DNA of 6,957 nucleotides from Deltaproteobacteria bacterium. Lineage in GTDB: Bacteria > Desulfobacterota > Deferrisomatia > Deferrisomatales > Deferrisomataceae. A program made the position numbers and the translations under genes. This document shows, in pieces, positions 4,802 to 6,957 of this stretch. Numbering within the stretch: the first letter of the stretch is position 1; each line of letters begins with the position of its first letter. The notes under the pieces were generated by a model. The model was given only the letters and a program-made list of their open reading frames with translations. It was not told the DNA's origin and searched no databases. The stretch covers positions 1-6,957 of the forward strand of contig JAADGT010000331.1 in assembly GCA_013152215.1 (NCBI GenBank). Direction: 5' to 3'.

Positions 4802-4854
4802 GGCCCCGGGCCAACGAAGGTTACCCTTCCCGTTGTTGGGGCCCCGCCGGGGCC
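4802..4854. other. Competing GC hairpins downstream of rpoN
   Basis: GGCCCC (4840-4845) pairs with GGGGCC (4849-4854) across a 3-base loop. GGCCCC at 4802-4807 can instead pair with GGGGCC at 4838-4843, enclosing a stem of CAACG-AAGG (4812-4820) with CCTT (4825-4828) and CGTTG (4831-4835). The two outer options share bases 4840-4843 and exclude each other. They lie 37-89 bases past the rpoN stop. No T-run follows, so a terminator role is only possible, not shown. The rest of the 4786-4890 stretch holds nothing else I recognise. Confidence 0.4.
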
Positions 4855-4890
4855 TGGAGGGGCTTCCTCGGGGGACACGACACCGGAGGC

Positions 4891-6354
4891 TTAGAAGTAC
4901 CTCTTTCTCGACGACGACGGCAGGATGCCCATGCTCTCCCGGTACTTGCTCACCGTCCGGCGGGCGATCTTCAAGCCCCACCGCTGGGCCAGCTGTCGCG
5001 CGATCTCCAGGTCGCTCAACGGCTTCTGGGGATCCTCCTTGCTGATCAGCTCCCGGATCCGCGCCTTCACGCTACGGCTGGCCAGGTCCTCGCCGTCGCT
5101 GCTCTGGATGCCGCTCGAGAAGAAGAACTTCAGCTCAAAGGTCCCCTGGGGGGTGTGCATGTACTTGTGGGTCGTGATCCGGCTCACGGTGGACTCGTGC
5201 ATGCCGATGTCGTCGGCCACGTCTCGCAGGATCAACGGCCGCAGGTAGTTCACCCCCTTGTCCAGGAACTCACGCTGGAACTTCACGATGGACGAAGCCA
5301 CCTTGTACAGGGTCTGCTGGCGCTGGTGGATGCTCTTGATCAACCACACGGCGGCCTGCATCCGCTCCTGGATGTACCCCCGCGCCTCCTGGCTCTCCGG
5401 CCGGTCGTCCTTCAGGAGCCGCTGGTAGTATCGGGAGATCCTGAGGCGGGGCACCCCTTCGTCGTTCAGGCGCACCACGTACTCGTCCCCCTCCTTCACC
5501 ACGTATACGTCGGGCACCACGTAGTCCACCCCGGTGGAGGCGAAGTTCCGGCCGGGCCGGGGCTCGAGCTGGGAGATCTGCCGGGCCGCGTCCACCACAT
5601 CCTCGAACTCGACCCCCAGGCGGGCAGCCAGCCTCTTGTAGTTCTTGTTCTCGAGCTCCTTCATCCCCTCCTGGATCACCCGCTCCACCAGGGGGTCCAG
5701 GTCGAGCTCCCGCACCTGCCGCAGCAGGCACTCCTCCAGGCTGCGGGAGGCCACCCCAAGGGGGTCGAACTCCTGCACCGCCCCCAGCACCCGTTCCACG
5801 TGCTCGGGGGTGGTGTCCGCGACCTGGGCGATCTCCTCCACCGTGGCCCGGAGGTAGCCGTCCTCGTCCACGTTGCCGATGATCAGCTCGGCCACGGTGC
5901 GGTCGTCCCGTTCGATGGGGCTCAGGCGCAGCTGCCACAGCAGGTGGTCCTGCAGGGTGGTCTCGGGGGTGAGGTAGTTCTCGTAGGACGGGCGCTCTTC
6001 GGGGAAGTCGATGGGCGCGTCGGGGGTGGGGTTGACGTCGTAGTGGGCGATGAACTGTTCCCAGTCGATCTCCGGTTCTGACGGGGCCGCCTCCTCTGGC
6101 TCCGGATCCTCCCCCACGTGGGCGGGGTCGGCGACCGGGGTCTCGGCCTCGGGCTGGGCCGTCTCCTCGGAGGCCCCGTCCTCCCGAACCTCTTCCAGGA
6201 GCGGATTCTCCTCGATCTCCTCCCGGACCCGCTCCAGCAACTCGAGCCGGGAGAGCTGAAGAAGCTTGATCGCCTGCTGGAGCTGGGGGGTCATCACCAG
6301 CTCCTGGGTCAGGCGCAACTGCTGGTTCAGGTTCTGCCGTAACTCGAGGGCCAT
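4891..6354 (-). CDS. rpoN: RNA polymerase sigma-54 factor
   Basis: Sigma-54, which directs RNA polymerase to -24/-12 promoters and needs an AAA+ activator to open them. It has 487 residues from the chosen ATG. Region I (1-54) has the glutamine- and leucine-rich MALELRQNL...MTPQLQQAIKLLQLSRLELL. An acidic region II (about 55-98) follows. The core-binding domain runs from about 125 to 310. A helix-turn-helix is at about 375-398 (DVADDIGMHESTVSRITTHK), and the RpoN box ARRTVSKYRE, which reads the -24 element, is at 464-473. The protein ends SSSRKRYF. A GTG at 6369 would add five residues but has no ribosome site. The ATG at 6354 is preceded by AAGAAGGTGAT and gives the canonical MALELRQ start. 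The lptB stop is 88 bases upstream; I see no convincing promoter there, so it is probably co-transcribed with lptB. Confidence 0.97.
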   Translation of the reverse strand: MALELRQNLNQQLRLTQELVMTPQLQQAIKLLQLSRLELLERVREEIEENPLLEEVREDGASEETAQPEAETPVADPAHVGEDPEPEEAAPSEPEIDWEQFIAHYDVNPTPDAPIDFPEERPSYENYLTPETTLQDHLLWQLRLSPIERDDRTVAELIIGNVDEDGYLRATVEEIAQVADTTPEHVERVLGAVQEFDPLGVASRSLEECLLRQVRELDLDPLVERVIQEGMKELENKNYKRLAARLGVEFEDVVDAARQISQLEPRPGRNFASTGVDYVVPDVYVVKEGDEYVVRLNDEGVPRLRISRYYQRLLKDDRPESQEARGYIQERMQAAVWLIKSIHQRQQTLYKVASSIVKFQREFLDKGVNYLRPLILRDVADDIGMHESTVSRITTHKYMHTPQGTFELKFFFSSGIQSSDGEDLASRSVKARIRELISKEDPQKPLSDLEIARQLAQRWGLKIARRTVSKYRESMGILPSSSRKRYF

Positions 6355-6365
6355 ATCACCTTCTT
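6355..6365 (-). promoter_or_regulatory. Ribosome binding site deciding the rpoN start
   Basis: AAGAAGGTGAT on the minus strand immediately precedes the ATG at 6354 and contains AGGTGAT, complementary to the 16S rRNA tail. No purine run precedes the upstream GTG at 6369. Together with the conserved MALELRQ protein start this selects 6354. The spacing is on the short side. Confidence 0.7.
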
Positions 6366-6442
6366 GCACGGATGGGCTGGGCGGCGAGGCCAGACCGTTT
6401 CCTGAGAGGAGACCAAGGGGTTCGCACCGGAGCGTCGCCCGC

Positions 6443-6957
6443 TCACTCGCTGCCCACCGGCGGTTCCTCCGGGCTACCCAGCTCGAAATCCTCCCCCAGA
6501 TAAACGGATCGGGCCCGGGGGTCCCGGGCCACCTCGTCGGGCGTCCCGTGCACCAAGAGCTCTCCGCGGTTCACCACGTACGCCCGGTCGCACACGCCCA
6601 GGGTTTCGCGGACGTTGTGGTCCGTGAGTATGACACCGATGCCCCAGGCTTTCAATTGCAATATCCGGTCCCGGATCTCGGCGATGGCGATGGGATCGAT
6701 GCCGGCGAACGGCTCGTCCAGCAGCATGAACGCGGGGTTCGTGGCCAGGGCCCGGGCGATCTCCACCCTGCGACGCTCACCTCCCGACAGCAGATGAGCC
6801 TTGCGGTCCTCCAGGTGCCGGATCGACAGGGCCTCGAGCACCGCCTCGGTGCGCTCCTCGGCCTCGGCCCGCGGCACGCCCCGGGCCTCAAGCACCCCGA
6901 ACACGTTGTCGCGCACCGTGAGGCCCCGGAACACGCTGGCCTCTTGGGGGAGGTAGC
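6443..6957 (-). CDS. lptB: LPS export ABC transporter ATPase LptB (partial, 5' end beyond window)
   Basis: C-terminal 170 residues of the ATPase that powers lipopolysaccharide extraction from the inner membrane by the LptB2FG complex. The frame is open to the right edge, and the first visible residues YLPQEASVFRGLTVRDN contain the Q-loop glutamine, so the Walker A part (about 70 residues) lies outside the window. The ABC signature LLSGGERRRVEIARAL begins near visible residue 55. Walker B FMLLDEPFAGIDP is at about 76-88, and the switch histidine is in ILTDHNVRE. The PQEASVF, LSGGERRR and LTDHNVRE wording is typical of LptB rather than amino-acid importer ATPases. Its place just before rpoN is the classical lptA-lptB-rpoN order. 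A GTG at 6934 is internal and is not the start. The tail ELGSPEEPPVGSE is a little longer than in many homologues. Confidence 0.95.
   Translation of the reverse strand, partial: YLPQEASVFRGLTVRDNVFGVLEARGVPRAEAEERTEAVLEALSIRHLEDRKAHLLSGGERRRVEIARALATNPAFMLLDEPFAGIDPIAIAEIRDRILQLKAWGIGVILTDHNVRETLGVCDRAYVVNRGELLVHGTPDEVARDPRARSVYLGEDFELGSPEEPPVGSE

Noticed and set aside
4794..4822. Possible sigma-54 promoter (TTGGCCC...TTGC) on the minus strand after rpoN
   Set aside because: The distance between the GG and GC elements is 12 bases instead of the required 10, and the -24 half is poor.
4609..4981. Small minus-strand frames (89 and 98 codons) in the hpf-rpoN gap
   Set aside because: They run through the repeat module and into the rpoN 3' end, lack ribosome sites and conserved residues, and give low-complexity peptides.
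4564..6081. Long plus-strand open frame (505 codons) opposite rpoN
   Set aside because: It is antisense to a complete RpoN with all domains. Its translation is low-complexity, rich in His, Leu, Gly and Val with no motifs, as expected from GC-rich shadow frames.
6355..6442. rpoN promoter in the lptB-rpoN gap
   Set aside because: I found no acceptable -35/-10 or -24/-12 pair in these 88 bases; co-transcription with lptB is more likely.

Overview
The window carries part of a conserved Gram-negative rpoN/PTS locus. Every gene is on the minus strand, so transcription runs from high to low coordinates. In transcription order: lptB (3' part, cut by the right edge), rpoN, a 536-base gap, hpf (long form), ptsN (EIIA-Ntr), hprK, rapZ, a 362-base gap, then mannose-family PTS EIIA, EIIB and EIIC (EIIC cut by the left edge). 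The DNA is visibly very GC-rich, with strong GC bias at third codon positions. LptB implies an outer membrane with lipopolysaccharide. rpoN next to hprK, rapZ and mannose-type PTS genes is the arrangement known from deltaproteobacteria (Desulfuromonadales/Geobacter-like lineages). I infer a high-GC member of that broad group and cannot name a genus.

How the genes work together: LptB is the ATPase of LPS export. RpoN is sigma-54. Hpf dimerises and shelves ribosomes when growth stops. PtsN, HprK and RapZ form a regulatory layer: HprK phosphorylates and dephosphorylates HPr on serine, PtsN is the nitrogen-PTS phospho-acceptor, and RapZ is a P-loop small-RNA/metabolite adaptor. The mannose-type EIIA, EIIB and EIIC would form a sugar transporter; EIID, HPr and Enzyme I are expected just beyond the left edge. 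Most junctions inside the two sub-operons are tight. hprK/rapZ, EIIA/EIIB and EIIB/EIIC each overlap by 4 bases, and ptsN/hprK overlap by about 20. A good sigma-70 promoter directly upstream of hpf makes hpf-ptsN-hprK-rapZ at least partly independent of rpoN.

The least ordinary part is in the two large intergenic gaps (1224-1585 and 4460-4890). Each holds a copy of the same composite non-coding element, about 298 and 242 bases long. The shared order is: a nearly identical edge, a run of 7-base repeats, an identical GC hairpin, a run of four 8-base repeats, and a near-palindromic module of about 130 bases bounded by CATGG and CCATG. The copies differ by exactly two 7-base units in the first run. 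The 8-base units keep their number and register although their sequence has diverged. One copy abuts the EIIA start codon; the other lies just upstream of the hpf promoter. I recognise no named repeat family here.

Long open frames on the plus strand and in shifted minus frames are GC-driven shadows of the real genes and are not annotated.
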